Source of the DNA: WHUA01 sp963711215
GTDB lineage: Bacteria > Pseudomonadota > Alphaproteobacteria > UBA8366
Direction: 5' to 3'
Assembly: GCA_963711215.1 (NCBI GenBank)
Contig: CAVQDH010000005.1
Coordinates: 372,001-436,000, forward strand
Length of the DNA: 64,000 bases
Part shown: positions 36,196 through 44,748 of the stretch, piece by piece
Position numbering within the stretch: position 1 is the first letter of the stretch
Layout: every line of letters begins with the position of its first letter
The notes under the pieces: model-generated
What the model was told of the DNA's origin: nothing
The model's database searches: none
The model's input: the letters and a program-made list of their open reading frames with translations, nothing else
Program-made: the position numbers and the translations under genes

Positions 36196-37407
36196 TTAGA
36201 AGCGCTGGCGGAAGCCGCCACCGAAGAAGTACAGCCCCTCGGTATTCTGCCCGGACACCCCGGTATCGATATCGAAGTAGCGGAAGGTGAGGAAGTAGTC
36301 ACCGCCCACGCTGTCGACCTGTTGCATCAGCATCAGCGAATGGGCAATGCCGCTGCTATCTATTTTGCTGGTGCTGCAGTGCTTGCAGTACTCGAAGGCA
36401 TATTCGAATGTGGTGTTGCCCAGCTCGTTGAGCTTCGTCGTGTACAGGATCGACGGCTGGATGTTGTAGGCCGAGTTGTTGACGGAACTGGCGCCCGCAC
36501 TGGACAGCTCACGCCATTGATTGCCGCCGGAGATGGCGCCGCCGATCCCGATCGGGGTCAGCACGGCCACCGAGCCGTTCACCTGGGTAATCGCCTTGAT
36601 CGTCGTGCCATTGCCGAAGCACGCACCGCCGCCGGCGGATTGACCACCCCGGGTGTGACAGAGACCGACCGCACCCTTTATCGTGGTACCGGCAATCTTG
36701 CCGTTGTACCAGAGGCCGACGTCGCCGTTGTGCTTGTCGATGATGTCGGCGCCCGCCTTGAAGCCGAAGAAGGTCGGCGTATCGTAGCGGATGCGGTTGG
36801 TACGGTCGGCGCCGTCGAAGTTGTTGAAGTAGCTGCCGACCGATCCGACGTCGCGCGTTGCCGACGAGTTCGTCGACAGCACCCGATAGCTGCTGATCAG
36901 GCTGGCCGTCGTGCCACCGAGGCGACCGGAGTCGATCGCCGAGACGGCCTGCAATTCCGACGAGCCGTTCGTAGCCGAATCGCCGCGGCCGATCCACACC
37001 GCGCCGAACTTCTTGCTCGAGATGATCACGTCCAGGTGACGGACGGTGAATTTGCTCTGGTCGCCGCCCTGGTTGACGAACTGCGAACCACCGCCGTTGT
37101 CGCCGGATTGAACCGCATATTCGAACCGGGTCCGCACGCTGACGTCGTTGTTGATCTTGCCGCGGGCGTCCATGCCCATGCGGGTCGCGGTATTGCCGTT
37201 CTCACCCGTCTTGAAGGTGGTCCCGTCGCCGTCGTCGACCACGCCGAACACGCGGGCAACCTGGCCGTACAACTTGATCTTCATCTTGCTGCCGCTGGAA
37301 ACGACGCCTGGCGCCGCGGCCGGGTCCTGAGCGGACGCCGGAAGCGCCAAACCACACGCAAAGGCAATGGCGGTCGACGCCATCAATGCCTTGTTAAGCT
37401 TGGTCAT
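36196..37407 (-). CDS. Outer membrane porin 1
   Basis: A 403-residue general porin with signal peptide MTKLNKALMASTAIAFACGL and cleavage at ASA-Q (26/27). The mature chain is made of alternating beta strands and ends RQRF, the C-terminal Phe needed for BAM recognition. GFKAGADIIDK and YDTPTFFGF resemble alphaproteobacterial porins. It has four Cys (250, 263, 341, 344), unusual for porins and kept in all three copies. GGAGG lies at good spacing before the ATG; an upstream in-frame start at MWRF would precede the ribosome site. It is followed by lipoprotein A. Confidence 0.93.
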   Translation of the reverse strand: MTKLNKALMASTAIAFACGLALPASAQDPAAAPGVVSSGSKMKIKLYGQVARVFGVVDDGDGTTFKTGENGNTATRMGMDARGKINNDVSVRTRFEYAVQSGDNGGGSQFVNQGGDQSKFTVRHLDVIISSKKFGAVWIGRGDSATNGSSELQAVSAIDSGRLGGTTASLISSYRVLSTNSSATRDVGSVGSYFNNFDGADRTNRIRYDTPTFFGFKAGADIIDKHNGDVGLWYNGKIAGTTIKGAVGLCHTRGGQSAGGGACFGNGTTIKAITQVNGSVAVLTPIGIGGAISGGNQWRELSSAGASSVNNSAYNIQPSILYTTKLNELGNTTFEYAFEYCKHCSTSKIDSSGIAHSLMLMQQVDSVGGDYFLTFRYFDIDTGVSGQNTEGLYFFGGGFRQRF

Positions 37408-37542
37408 TGGAAACCTCCACACTGATAAACTCGCAAACTCCCCAAGAAACGTGCCGAACCGCCCCGCCTGACCGCCGCAATTGCCACACTGCGCCGCTAA
37501 AAACAGGAATTCTGCAGTCCGTTGTGTGAAGGTAGTCGGAGA
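37405..37542 (-). repeat. Porin leader repeat, copy 1
   Basis: This 138-nt block upstream of porin 1 is identical to that of porin 2 (38938-39075) and, for its first ~114 nt, to that of porin 3. It contains the GGAGG ribosome site, a long untranslated leader and adjacent PstI- and EcoRI-like hexamers. In copies 1 and 2, TTGGACAA lies just beyond it and TACCTT within it on the minus strand, a possible promoter. The rest of the 321-nt intergenic stretch (37408-37728) holds DNA without a gene and the porin 2 terminator. Confidence 0.8.
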
Positions 37543-37679
37543 AAAATTGGTTTGTCCAATTGATTAGATCGTAATCCCCTATCTATTGAAATTTCTGTTG
37601 CACAACTGCGACAAACGCGCACGAACCGGCTCCGATTGCCCTCCCGGCAACCGGAACCGGTCCTGCTTGACCAATCGGT

Positions 37680-37719
37680 CCGTTAACGCGCCGGAATATG
37701 GTTTCCGGCGCGTTAACGG
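37680..37719 (-). terminator. Terminator after porin 2
   Basis: A 17-bp perfect inverted repeat, CCGTTAACGCGCCGGAA with its complement, and a 6-nt loop begins 10 nt past the porin 2 stop. There is no T-run, but the stem is very stable. It differs in sequence from the terminators after the two lipoproteins, which suggests porin 2 belongs to a different duplication event. Confidence 0.7.
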
Positions 37720-37728
37720 TACCTTTGC

Positions 37729-38940
37729 CTAGAAGCGCTGGCGGAAGCCGCCACCGAAGAAGTACAGCCCTTCGGTATTCTGCCCCGACACCCCAGTATC
37801 GATGTCGAAGTAGCGGAAGGTGAGGAAGTAGTCACCGCCCACGCTGTCGACCTGCTGCATCAGCATCAGCGAATGGGCTAAGCCACTGCTGTCCTTTTTG
37901 CTGGTGCTGCAGTGCTTGCAGTACTCGAAGGCATATTCGAACGTGGTGTTGCCCAACTGGTTCAGCTTCGTCGTGTACAGGATCGACGGCTGGATGTTGT
38001 AGGCCGAGTTGTTGACGGAACTGGCGGCCGCGCTGGACAGTTCACGCCATTGATTGCCGGCGGAGAAAGCGCCACCGATCCCGATCGGGGTCAGCACGGC
38101 CACCGAGCCGTTCACCTGGGTAATCGCCTTGATCGTCGAGCCATTGCCGAAGCACGCACCACCGCCGGCGGATTGACCACCCCGGGTGTGGCAGAGCCCG
38201 ACCGCGCCTTTCACCGTGGTGCCGGCGATCTTGCCGGAATAGTGAAGCGCCGCATCGAAGTTGTGCTTATCGATGAAATCGGCGCCCGCCTTGAAGCCGA
38301 AGAAGGTCGGCGTGTCGTAGCGGATGCGGTTTGTACGGTCGGCGCCGTCGAAGTTGTTGAAGTAGCTGCCGACCGAGCCGACATCGCGCGTTGCCGACGA
38401 ATTCGTCGACAGCACCCGATAGCTGCTGATCAGGCTGGCCGTCGTGCCGCCGAGACGGCCGGAGTCGATCGCCGAGACGGCTTGCAATTCGGACGTGCCA
38501 TTCGACGCGGAGTCGCCGCGGCCGATCCACACCGCGCCGAACTTCTTGCTCGATACGATCACGTCGAGGTGGCGCACGGTGAAGCGGCTCTGATCGCCGC
38601 CCTGGTTCTCGAACTGCGAGCCGCCGGCGGTGCTACCCGACTGAACGGCATATTCGAACCGGGTCCGCACGCTGACGTCGTTGTTGATCTTGCCGCGGGC
38701 GTCCATGCCCATCCGGGTCGCGGTATTGCCGTTCTCACCCGTCTTGAAGGTGGTCGCGTCGCCGTCATCGACGATGCCGAACACGCGGGCAACCTGGCCG
38801 TACAACTTGATCTTCATCTTACTGCCGCTGGAAACGACGCCTGGCGCCGCGGCCGGGTCCTGAGCGGACGCCGGAAGCGCCAAACCACACGCAAAGGCAA
38901 TGGCGGTCGACGCCATCAATGCCTTGTTAAGCTTGGTCAT
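37729..38940 (-). CDS. Outer membrane porin 2
   Basis: A 403-residue porin nearly identical to porin 1 over the signal peptide and most of the barrel, with differences concentrated in loops (for example residues around NFDAALHYSG in place of the porin 1 loop, and SGSTAGGSQF). It ends RQRF and keeps the same four Cys. The first ~100 codons are almost identical to porin 1 even at silent sites, which points to recent duplication or gene conversion. Unlike its neighbours it has no lipoprotein gene after it. Confidence 0.93.
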   Translation of the reverse strand: MTKLNKALMASTAIAFACGLALPASAQDPAAAPGVVSSGSKMKIKLYGQVARVFGIVDDGDATTFKTGENGNTATRMGMDARGKINNDVSVRTRFEYAVQSGSTAGGSQFENQGGDQSRFTVRHLDVIVSSKKFGAVWIGRGDSASNGTSELQAVSAIDSGRLGGTTASLISSYRVLSTNSSATRDVGSVGSYFNNFDGADRTNRIRYDTPTFFGFKAGADFIDKHNFDAALHYSGKIAGTTVKGAVGLCHTRGGQSAGGGACFGNGSTIKAITQVNGSVAVLTPIGIGGAFSAGNQWRELSSAAASSVNNSAYNIQPSILYTTKLNQLGNTTFEYAFEYCKHCSTSKKDSSGLAHSLMLMQQVDSVGGDYFLTFRYFDIDTGVSGQNTEGLYFFGGGFRQRF

Positions 38941-39075
38941 TGGAAACCTCCACACTGATAAACTCGCAAACTCCCCAAGAAACGTGCCGAACCGCCCCGC
39001 CTGACCGCCGCAATTGCCACACTGCGCCGCTAAAAACAGGAATTCTGCAGTCCGTTGTGTGAAGGTAGTCGGAGA
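38938..39075 (-). repeat. Porin leader repeat, copy 2
   Basis: Identical to the block before porin 1 over 138 nt, ending at GGAGA on the plus strand; beyond that point the two sequences are unrelated and AT-rich. The sharp boundary suggests a gene-conversion tract or duplication breakpoint. It contains the ribosome site and leader of porin 2. Confidence 0.8.
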
Positions 39076-39332
39076 CTAATCGTATTGTCCAATCTTTATA
39101 ATCGATTTTATCGATCGTTTGGGATTTATGTTGCCCATATGCGACAAGAGGCCTCCGCTCTTAACACAATGAATAAACGGACGATTTTTATTTTTTGGAA
39201 GGCGTACCGATTTTGGCCGATGCAGATCGCATCGAAACATCCAATCTATCGATTGGAATTATAGATTGATTTTGATTTTTTAATTTGTTTTCCCGATTTA
39301 TAGCTTCGGGCCATGGAAGGACAGCCAAAATG
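39076..39332. other. AT-rich intergenic island with ATCGAT motifs
   Basis: About 257 nt clearly more AT-rich than the flanks, lying between the terminator of lipoprotein B and the porin 2 leader. It contains three ATCGAT hexamers and a CCAATC / GATTGG inverted repeat. A plus-strand frame of 69 codons crosses it but has no ribosome site and a composition unlike local genes, so no gene is called. It probably holds the porin 2 promoter and regulator sites. Confidence 0.5.
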
Positions 39333-39374
39333 AAGCCGCCGGTCCTGGCCCTATCGGGCCGGAACCGGCGGCTT
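39333..39374 (-). terminator. Terminator after lipoprotein B
   Basis: The same AAGCCGCCGGT / ACCGGCGGCTT stem as after lipoprotein A, with one base fewer in the loop region, followed on the minus strand by TTCATTTT. It ends the porin 3 / lipoprotein B transcript. Confidence 0.85.
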
Positions 39375-39398
39375 GTTCTTGATCGCCTGATCGGTAGG

Positions 39399-39581
39399 CT
39401 ATTTCTGGTAGATGACGATCCCGCCTTGCTTGCCGGTCACCAGACCGGGGCCCTTGCCCATCGCGTCCCCGCCGACGTCCGTATCGACGTCGTTGCTGCC
39501 CCGCCAGACGCCGCAGGCGCCGAGCGCCAGCAACGACAGCAATCCAAGGGTGAGGAGCAAGGTCCGAAACATAACCGTCAT
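39399..39581 (-). CDS. 60-residue lipoprotein B downstream of porin 3
   Basis: A second 60-residue lipoprotein, paralogous to lipoprotein A. It has a leucine-rich signal, lipobox LGAC with Cys23, a short acidic spacer (SNDVDTDVGGDAMGKG) and the same tail GPGLVTGKQGGIVIYQK. The tail is unchanged while the signal peptide and spacer differ at several positions, so selection appears to act on the tail. It starts 21 nt after the porin 3 stop, the same spacing as in the first copy. Confidence 0.8.
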   Translation of the reverse strand: MTVMFRTLLLTLGLLSLLALGACGVWRGSNDVDTDVGGDAMGKGPGLVTGKQGGIVIYQK

Positions 39582-39602
39582 CCTATACCACAGCCCGCCC
39601 GA

Positions 39603-40818
39603 TTAGAAGCGCTGGCGGAAGCCGCCACCGAAGAAGTACAGCCCTTCGGTATCCTGGCCGGACACCCCGGTATCGACATCGAAGTAGCGGAAGGTGAGGA
39701 AGTAGTCACCGCCCACGCTGTCGACCTGCTGCAACAGCAGCAGCGAATGGCCCTTGCCCTCGCTATTCTTGAGGCTCGTATTGCAGTGATCGCAATACTC
39801 GAAGGCGTATTCGAGCGTGGTGTTACCCAATTGGTTGAGCTTCGTCGTGTAGAAGATCGACGGGGTTATGTTGTAACGGGTGTTGTTGGTCGTGGTGTGA
39901 CCCGTACCAGCGAGGTCCAGCCACTGCTGGCCACCCGAAACCGTCGCGCCGAGCCCGAGCGGCGTCAGCACCGACACCGAGCCGTCCACCTGGCTCGTGC
40001 CTTTAATCGTCGCTGCCGTTGCCGAAGCAGGTGCTGCTACCCGCGGACTCAGAGCCCCGGGTGTGACAGAAGCCAACCGCGCCCTCGATCTTGGTGCCGG
40101 CGATCTTGCCTTCATACCACAGAGCCGAGTCGATGTTGTGCTTGTCGATGAAGCTGACCGACCCCTTGAAGCCGAAGAAGGTCGGCGTGTCATATCGGAT
40201 ACGGTTCTGGCGGTTCGCACCGTCGAAGGTCTCGAAGTAGTCGCCGACCGCGCCCAGATCCCGCGTGGCCGCGCTCGAGTTCTTGTTCAGCACGCGATAA
40301 GCGCTGATCAGGTCGGAGGTACCACCACCGAGGCGTCCGGAGTCGATCGCCGCGATGGTCTGCACTTCCGCCGAGCCGTTCGAAGACGAGTCGCCGCGGC
40401 CGATCCACACCGCGCCGAACTTCTTGCTCTCGACAATCACGTCCAGGTGACGCACCGCGAACTTGCTGGACGTGCCGCCCTGGTTGACGAACTGCGAGCC
40501 ACCGCCGTTGTCGCCCGATTGCACGGAATATTCGAACCGGGTCCGGACGCTGACGTCGTTGTTGATCTTGCCGCGGGCGTCCATGCCCATGCGGGTCGAC
40601 GTGTTGCCGTTCTCACCCGTCTTGAAGGTGGTCCCGTCGCCGTCGTCCACGACGCCGAACACGCGGGAAACCTGGCCGTACAACTTGATCTTCATCTTAC
40701 TGCCGCTGGAAACGACGCCTGGCGCCGCGGCCGGGTCCTGAGCGGACGCCGGAAGCGCCAAACCACACGCAAAGGCAATGGCGGTCGACGCCATCAATGC
40801 CTTGTTAAGCTTGGTCAT
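39603..40818 (-). CDS. Outer membrane porin 3 (frameshift near 40013)
   Basis: The third porin, most diverged of the set. It begins with the same signal peptide (MTKLNKALMASTAIAFACGL) and ends RQRF. The four Cys are retained (CHTRGSESAGSSTCFGNG and YCDHC). The frame breaks after CFGNGS; removing one base restores TIKGTSQVDGSVSVLTPLG, matching the TIKAITQVNGSVAVLTPIG region of its siblings, and a 404-residue chain. An assembly error is likely, but phase-variation-like loss cannot be excluded. It is cotranscribed with lipoprotein B. Confidence 0.87.
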
Positions 40819-40929
40819 TGGAAACCTCCACACTGATAAACTCGCAAACTCCCCAAGAAACGTGCCGAACCGCCCCGCCTGACCGCCGCAATTGCCACAC
40901 TGCGCCGCTAAAAACAGGAATTCTGCAGT
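40816..40929 (-). repeat. Porin leader repeat, copy 3 (shorter)
   Basis: About 114 nt identical to the leader blocks of porins 1 and 2. Identity stops at the PstI-like hexamer, 24 nt earlier than between copies 1 and 2, so the promoter region of porin 3 is different even though leader and ribosome site are shared. Confidence 0.78.
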
Positions 40930-41190
40930 TCGCTGGTTAGAATAACCATTCAATCGGCCGGCAAACCAAGGTAAAACATCAAATATCGAAAAGTTACAAA
41001 CCCGTTGTTGCGGTTTAGCCACAAAAAAAGACTATAAATCATAAACATAGATCATATTAATCAATTTTTTTGATGAATGAGTTCTTGTGAATTCGACCCT
41101 CTAACCCGCTTTTTCGGGAATATAGGGACATCGATTACTTATCGATATTTTCAATTTATATAATCGATAAATACGATATTTAGTCTCCGT
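40930..41190. other. AT-rich island upstream of porin 3
   Basis: About 260 nt of strongly AT-rich DNA with no credible gene. It contains three more ATCGAT hexamers, one adjoining TTCAATTTATATA, and long A and T runs. The 377-nt span between porin 3 and the next plus-strand frame therefore holds the shared leader and this island, presumably with the porin 3 promoter. Confidence 0.5.
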
Positions 41191-41195
41191 CTTCC

Positions 41196-41708
41196 TTGCT
41201 GTCGTTGGCGGATCGAGGCCCCACTACCCTGAACAAGGTGAGCACGACCGTTGCCAGGGACGCGACGTTATTCGGCCATGATTTGATATGGCTCGGATTT
41301 ATTGAGGATATTTCGATCGAGGGCGAACGTTCAGCCCTCTCCGGCCTATGGAGCGAGATCGAATGCGCCGCATCCAAGGCAGCAGGCCTTGTCGTGCTCG
41401 CGCTGCCCCGCGTGGATTCCGGCACCGATTGTTGGTGTGGGTTCCGGCGGCCCTCTTTGCCGGGCGCCCCCCGGGCCGGATCAATCGATATCATCAAAGA
41501 TATTGCACGTGGCCTCCTGCTGAGACACCGCATGCCGACAGGCTCCGGCCGGCCGCGGCGGCCGCGCAGCAGGCGGGCGCCGAAGGCCGAAAAAACGATC
41601 AATCGTCTTGATCGGCTTGGGTTCCGCGATACCTCCATGCACGATATGCTAAGGCGTGCTCGGATAGCTGCCGAAGCTGAAACCGTTGAAGATGATCAGA
41701 TGGAGTAA
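41196..41708 (+). CDS. Hypothetical protein, uncertain
   Basis: A TTG-initiated frame of 170 codons between the AT-rich island and msrB. The central part (SGLWSEIECAASKAAGLVVL) looks protein-like, while the Arg/Pro-rich stretch around residue 120 (GRPRRPRSRRAPKAEK) does not. There is no clear ribosome site. It might be a decayed or frameshifted regulator, since the organisation vaguely recalls a receiver followed by a basic C-terminal region, but no motif is convincing. The minus-strand frame over the same DNA looks worse. It ends 7 nt before msrB. Confidence 0.3.
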   Translation: MLSLADRGPTTLNKVSTTVARDATLFGHDLIWLGFIEDISIEGERSALSGLWSEIECAASKAAGLVVLALPRVDSGTDCWCGFRRPSLPGAPRAGSIDIIKDIARGLLLRHRMPTGSGRPRRPRSRRAPKAEKTINRLDRLGFRDTSMHDMLRRARIAAEAETVEDDQME

Positions 41709-41715
41709 GGCGAGG

Positions 41716-42153
41716 ATGGTTACGAAGGTGACGAAGAGCGACGCGGAATGGCGGGAGCAGCTGTCGCCGGAGCAGTATCATGTCACCCGCAAGCATGGCA
41801 CCGAACGGGCCTTTTCCGGCAAGTACCATGACAGCAAGGACAAGGGCACCTATACCTGCATCTGCTGTGGAAGCCCGCTGTTCTCTTCCGACACGAAGTT
41901 TGATTCGGGCACGGGCTGGCCGAGCTTCTATCAGCCGGTGGGCACGGAAGCCGTCGCGACGAAGGAAGACCGCAGTTTCTTCATGCGGCGGACCGAGGTC
42001 CTGTGCGCGGCATGCGACGCGCATCTCGGCCATGTCTTCCCGGACGGGCCCAAGCCGACCGGGCTGCGCTATTGCATGAATTCGGCGGCTTTGGACCTGA
42101 AGCCGAAGGAAAGCGACGCCGCGGGCCCCGACGACGAGAGCAAAGGCGAATAA
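41716..42153 (+). CDS. msrB: Peptide-methionine (R)-S-oxide reductase
   Basis: MsrB repairs methionine R-sulfoxide in oxidised proteins. The 145-residue product has Zn-binding pairs Cys48/Cys51 (CICC) and Cys97/Cys100 (CAAC), the DSGTGWPSF motif, and catalytic Cys120 in RYCMNSAAL. It is a stand-alone type, without MsrA. The start at MVTKVTKSD was chosen over an upstream ATG because it follows GGCGAGG and matches the family length. Confidence 0.95.
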   Translation: MVTKVTKSDAEWREQLSPEQYHVTRKHGTERAFSGKYHDSKDKGTYTCICCGSPLFSSDTKFDSGTGWPSFYQPVGTEAVATKEDRSFFMRRTEVLCAACDAHLGHVFPDGPKPTGLRYCMNSAALDLKPKESDAAGPDDESKGE

Positions 42154-42220
42154 TGCGCCAATTCGCCGGGAACGCCTGACCGGCCGCGGAAAAACCGCCG
42201 AAGGAGCCCCGAAGAAGCCC

Positions 42221-43454
42221 ATGTCGCAAAGCATGCCGACCCTGACGAACGCAGCCGTGCCGACACGCAGAGTCCGGTTCCGCGACCTGTTGCATCCTAT
42301 TACGCCGGAAGATTTCCTGGACCGGTATTTCGATCGGGAGCCCCTGCACCTGCCCGGACCGGCCGATCGGTTTTCCGACGTTTTTTCATGGAACCGGGCG
42401 ATGGCGCTGCTGGACATGACGACCATCTGGTCCGCGGCCACGCTGAAGGTGGTGCTCGACGGCGAACTGATGCACCAGGCCGAATATTGCACGCCCGGGC
42501 AAAACCGGGACGGCGCAACGATCCAGCAGCCCGATCCCGTGAAGGTCCAGGCGCTGATCCGCCGCGGCGCGACGATTTCGCTCAACCTCGTGGAAACGAT
42601 CTCACCCGAGATCGCCGGCATCGCGGCGGCCCTGCAATGCTGGCTGGGCGGCGAGGCGGTCTGCAACATCTACTGCTCCTGGGGCGGGCACCAGGGCTTT
42701 CAGACCCATTTCGACTTTCACGACGTCTTCGTGCTGCAGATCGACGGCAAGAAGGTGTGGAACATCTACGAAGGGCAGTTCGAGGAATCGGTGAATATCG
42801 AGGGGTTCCGGTCGAACAGCTTTTCCGATGACTACATCCTGCAGGCGCGGGGACGGGTCCAGCAGGAAGTCACAATGACCCCCGGCGACGTCCTCTATAT
42901 CCCGCGGGGGCGCTACCATGACGCCCTCGCCACCAGCGAGGCCACGCTGCACCTGACCTTCGGCGTGGAATTCCTCAGCGGCTGCTACGTCCTCGGCGCG
43001 ATCGCCAATAGCTTGCAGGACGACCCGTTCTTCCGGAAAGTCCTGCCGCGCTTCGATCAGCCGGATGCGCATCGTGCCCACATGGCGAAGCTGGCCGACC
43101 ACGTGCATGCCTATATGCTGCAAGCAGGCCTCGCGGACGGCATCCGCGCGCAGCAGCGGCGGCGTACCTTCGCCCACTGCTTTCCGTCCTATGAGCTGCC
43201 TTCCGCCACGCCGAAGCAGATTTTCCGCGTCCGGTCGCTGCGGACCCGGCTGGTGCGGCGCGGGCCCGGTTGGCGGCTCGACAGGCCGCAGGGCGGATGC
43301 GATCTATCGTCGGAAGAGGCGCGGCTCGCGGAGTGGATCCTGCCCCAGGACTTCTTCACCGCCGACGAGGCGATCGCCGGCCATGGCGACGGCGCCACGG
43401 TGGCGAAGGCGCTGGAGCGGTTTCCGGGCGATCGGGCTGATCGACGCGATCTGA
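42221..43454 (+). CDS. JmjC/cupin-type 2-oxoglutarate oxygenase (C-terminal frameshift)
   Basis: A protein of about 410 residues with a JmjC-type double-stranded beta helix, related to ribosomal oxygenases such as RoxA. The iron triad is visible as His163 and Asp165 (THFDFHDVF) and His233 (RGRYHDA); IDGKKVWNIY lies in the fold, and a winged-helix-like C-terminal domain follows. Near 43421-43423 a surplus T moves the tail out of frame; correcting it gives ALERFRAIGLIDAI and an end at 43454. Substrate, either a ribosomal protein or another target, is not evident. It is plus-strand and convergent with bioA. Confidence 0.85.
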
Positions 43455-43462
43455 CGTAGCCG

Positions 43463-44748
43463 CTAGCGTCCCCGCGACCATTCGGACACGACGCGGCACA
43501 CCGCGGCGGTCAAGGTCGCCAGGTCTTCCGCATCGATCACCAGCGGCGGCATGAGATAGACCACGTCGGCGAACGGCCGGACCCAAACCCCTTCCTCGAT
43601 AAAGCGGCTGCGCAACGCGTTCAGATCCGGCACGCGGTCGAGCTGGACTACGCCGATGGCGCCGCGGCAGCGCACGTCGACGACCCCTGGAAGCGCCGCG
43701 CACGCCCGCAGCGCCTCCGTCATCATCGCTTCGATGGCCTGCGCCTGGGCCAGGCGCGGCTCGCGCTCGAACAGGTCGAGCGAAGCGTTGGCGGCCGCAC
43801 AGGCAAGTGGATTCCCCGTGAAAGTGGGACCATGCATCAGCGCGTGGTCGAATCGGTTCGACAGGAAGCCATCGAAGATCCGGTCGGTCGCCACGGTTGC
43901 GGCAAGCGGCACCGTGCCGCCGGTCAGCGCCTTCGACAGCATGATGATGTCGGGGCAGACGTCGGCTTGCGTCGCAGGCGAACAGCGAACCCGTGCGCCC
44001 AAAGCCGGTTGCGATCTCGTCGAGGATCAGCAGCACGTCATGGCGCTTGCAGAGGGCCGCGATGCGGCCCAGGACTTCGGGAGAATGGAACTTCATGCCG
44101 CCTGCCGCCTGCACCAGCGGCTCCAGGATGACGGCTGCCAGCTCATCAGCATGGCCGGCGAGGAACCGGTCGAACGCGTCGAAGGCGGCGTCGTCGCGTG
44201 GCATTGCCACGATATGCTGCGCCGGCAGGATGCCGTGAAACAGCGCGTGCATGCCTTCGTCCGGATCGCAGACCGACATCGCGCCTGTCGTATCGCCATG
44301 GTAGCCGTGCCGGAAGCTGATGAAGCGCGATCGGCCCGATACGCCTTGGTTGAGCCAGAACTGCACCGCCATCTTCATCGCGATTTCGACCGCGACGGAG
44401 CCGGATTCCGAAAAGAAGACCCGGTTCAGGTCGCCCGGCAGCAGCGCCGCAAGGCGCCGCGGCCAGGGTCAGCGCCGGCTCGTGCACAAGGCCGCCCAGC
44501 ATGACATGCGGCATGCGCTCGAGCTGGCGCGCGACGGCCTCCCGGATATGCGGATGGTTATAGCCGTGGCACGCCGTCCACCAGGAAGAGACGCCGTCGA
44601 TCAGCGCCCGGCCATCGGCCAAGTGTATGCGTACACCTTCCGTACGGACGGCATCGACCGGCCGAGGCGCGGTCTTCATCTGGGAATAGGGCAGCCAGAT
44701 ATGCCGGAAGCCGGCCTCGCTCCAATCCGGGCGACCCGGCCGGCTCAT
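43463..44748 (-). CDS. bioA: Adenosylmethionine-8-amino-7-oxononanoate aminotransferase (two indels)
   Basis: BioA converts 7-keto-8-aminopelargonate to diaminopelargonate in biotin synthesis. Three overlapping frame pieces carry it: VSSWWTACHGYNHPHI, then FRHGYHGDTTGAMSVCDP and LILDEIATGFGRTGSLFACD, then MLSKALTGGTVPLAAT (with the PLP Lys) and HGPTFTGNPLACAAA. One surplus base near 44454-44460 and one near 43965-43974 explain both breaks, giving about 427 residues. The start overlaps the bioB stop as ATGA, so bioB and bioA are one unit. Confidence 0.9.

Noticed and set aside
36322..37425. Long plus-strand frames opposite the porins (also 37912-38958 and 39997-40836)
   Set aside because: They repeat because the porins are paralogues; the translations are His/Arg/Ala-rich and lack any start signal.
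37510..37517. Adjacent EcoRI- and PstI-like hexamers as a cloning scar
   Set aside because: The same hexamers occur at the same place in all three porin leaders, so they are native repeated sequence.
39055..39264. 69-codon plus-strand frame in the AT-rich island
   Set aside because: No ribosome site, starts inside the repeated porin leader, and its amino-acid makeup reflects AT-richness only.
41180..41638. 152-codon minus-strand frame between porin 3 and msrB
   Set aside because: Ser/Arg/Pro-rich with no family resemblance; the plus-strand frame is slightly better, and neither is secure.
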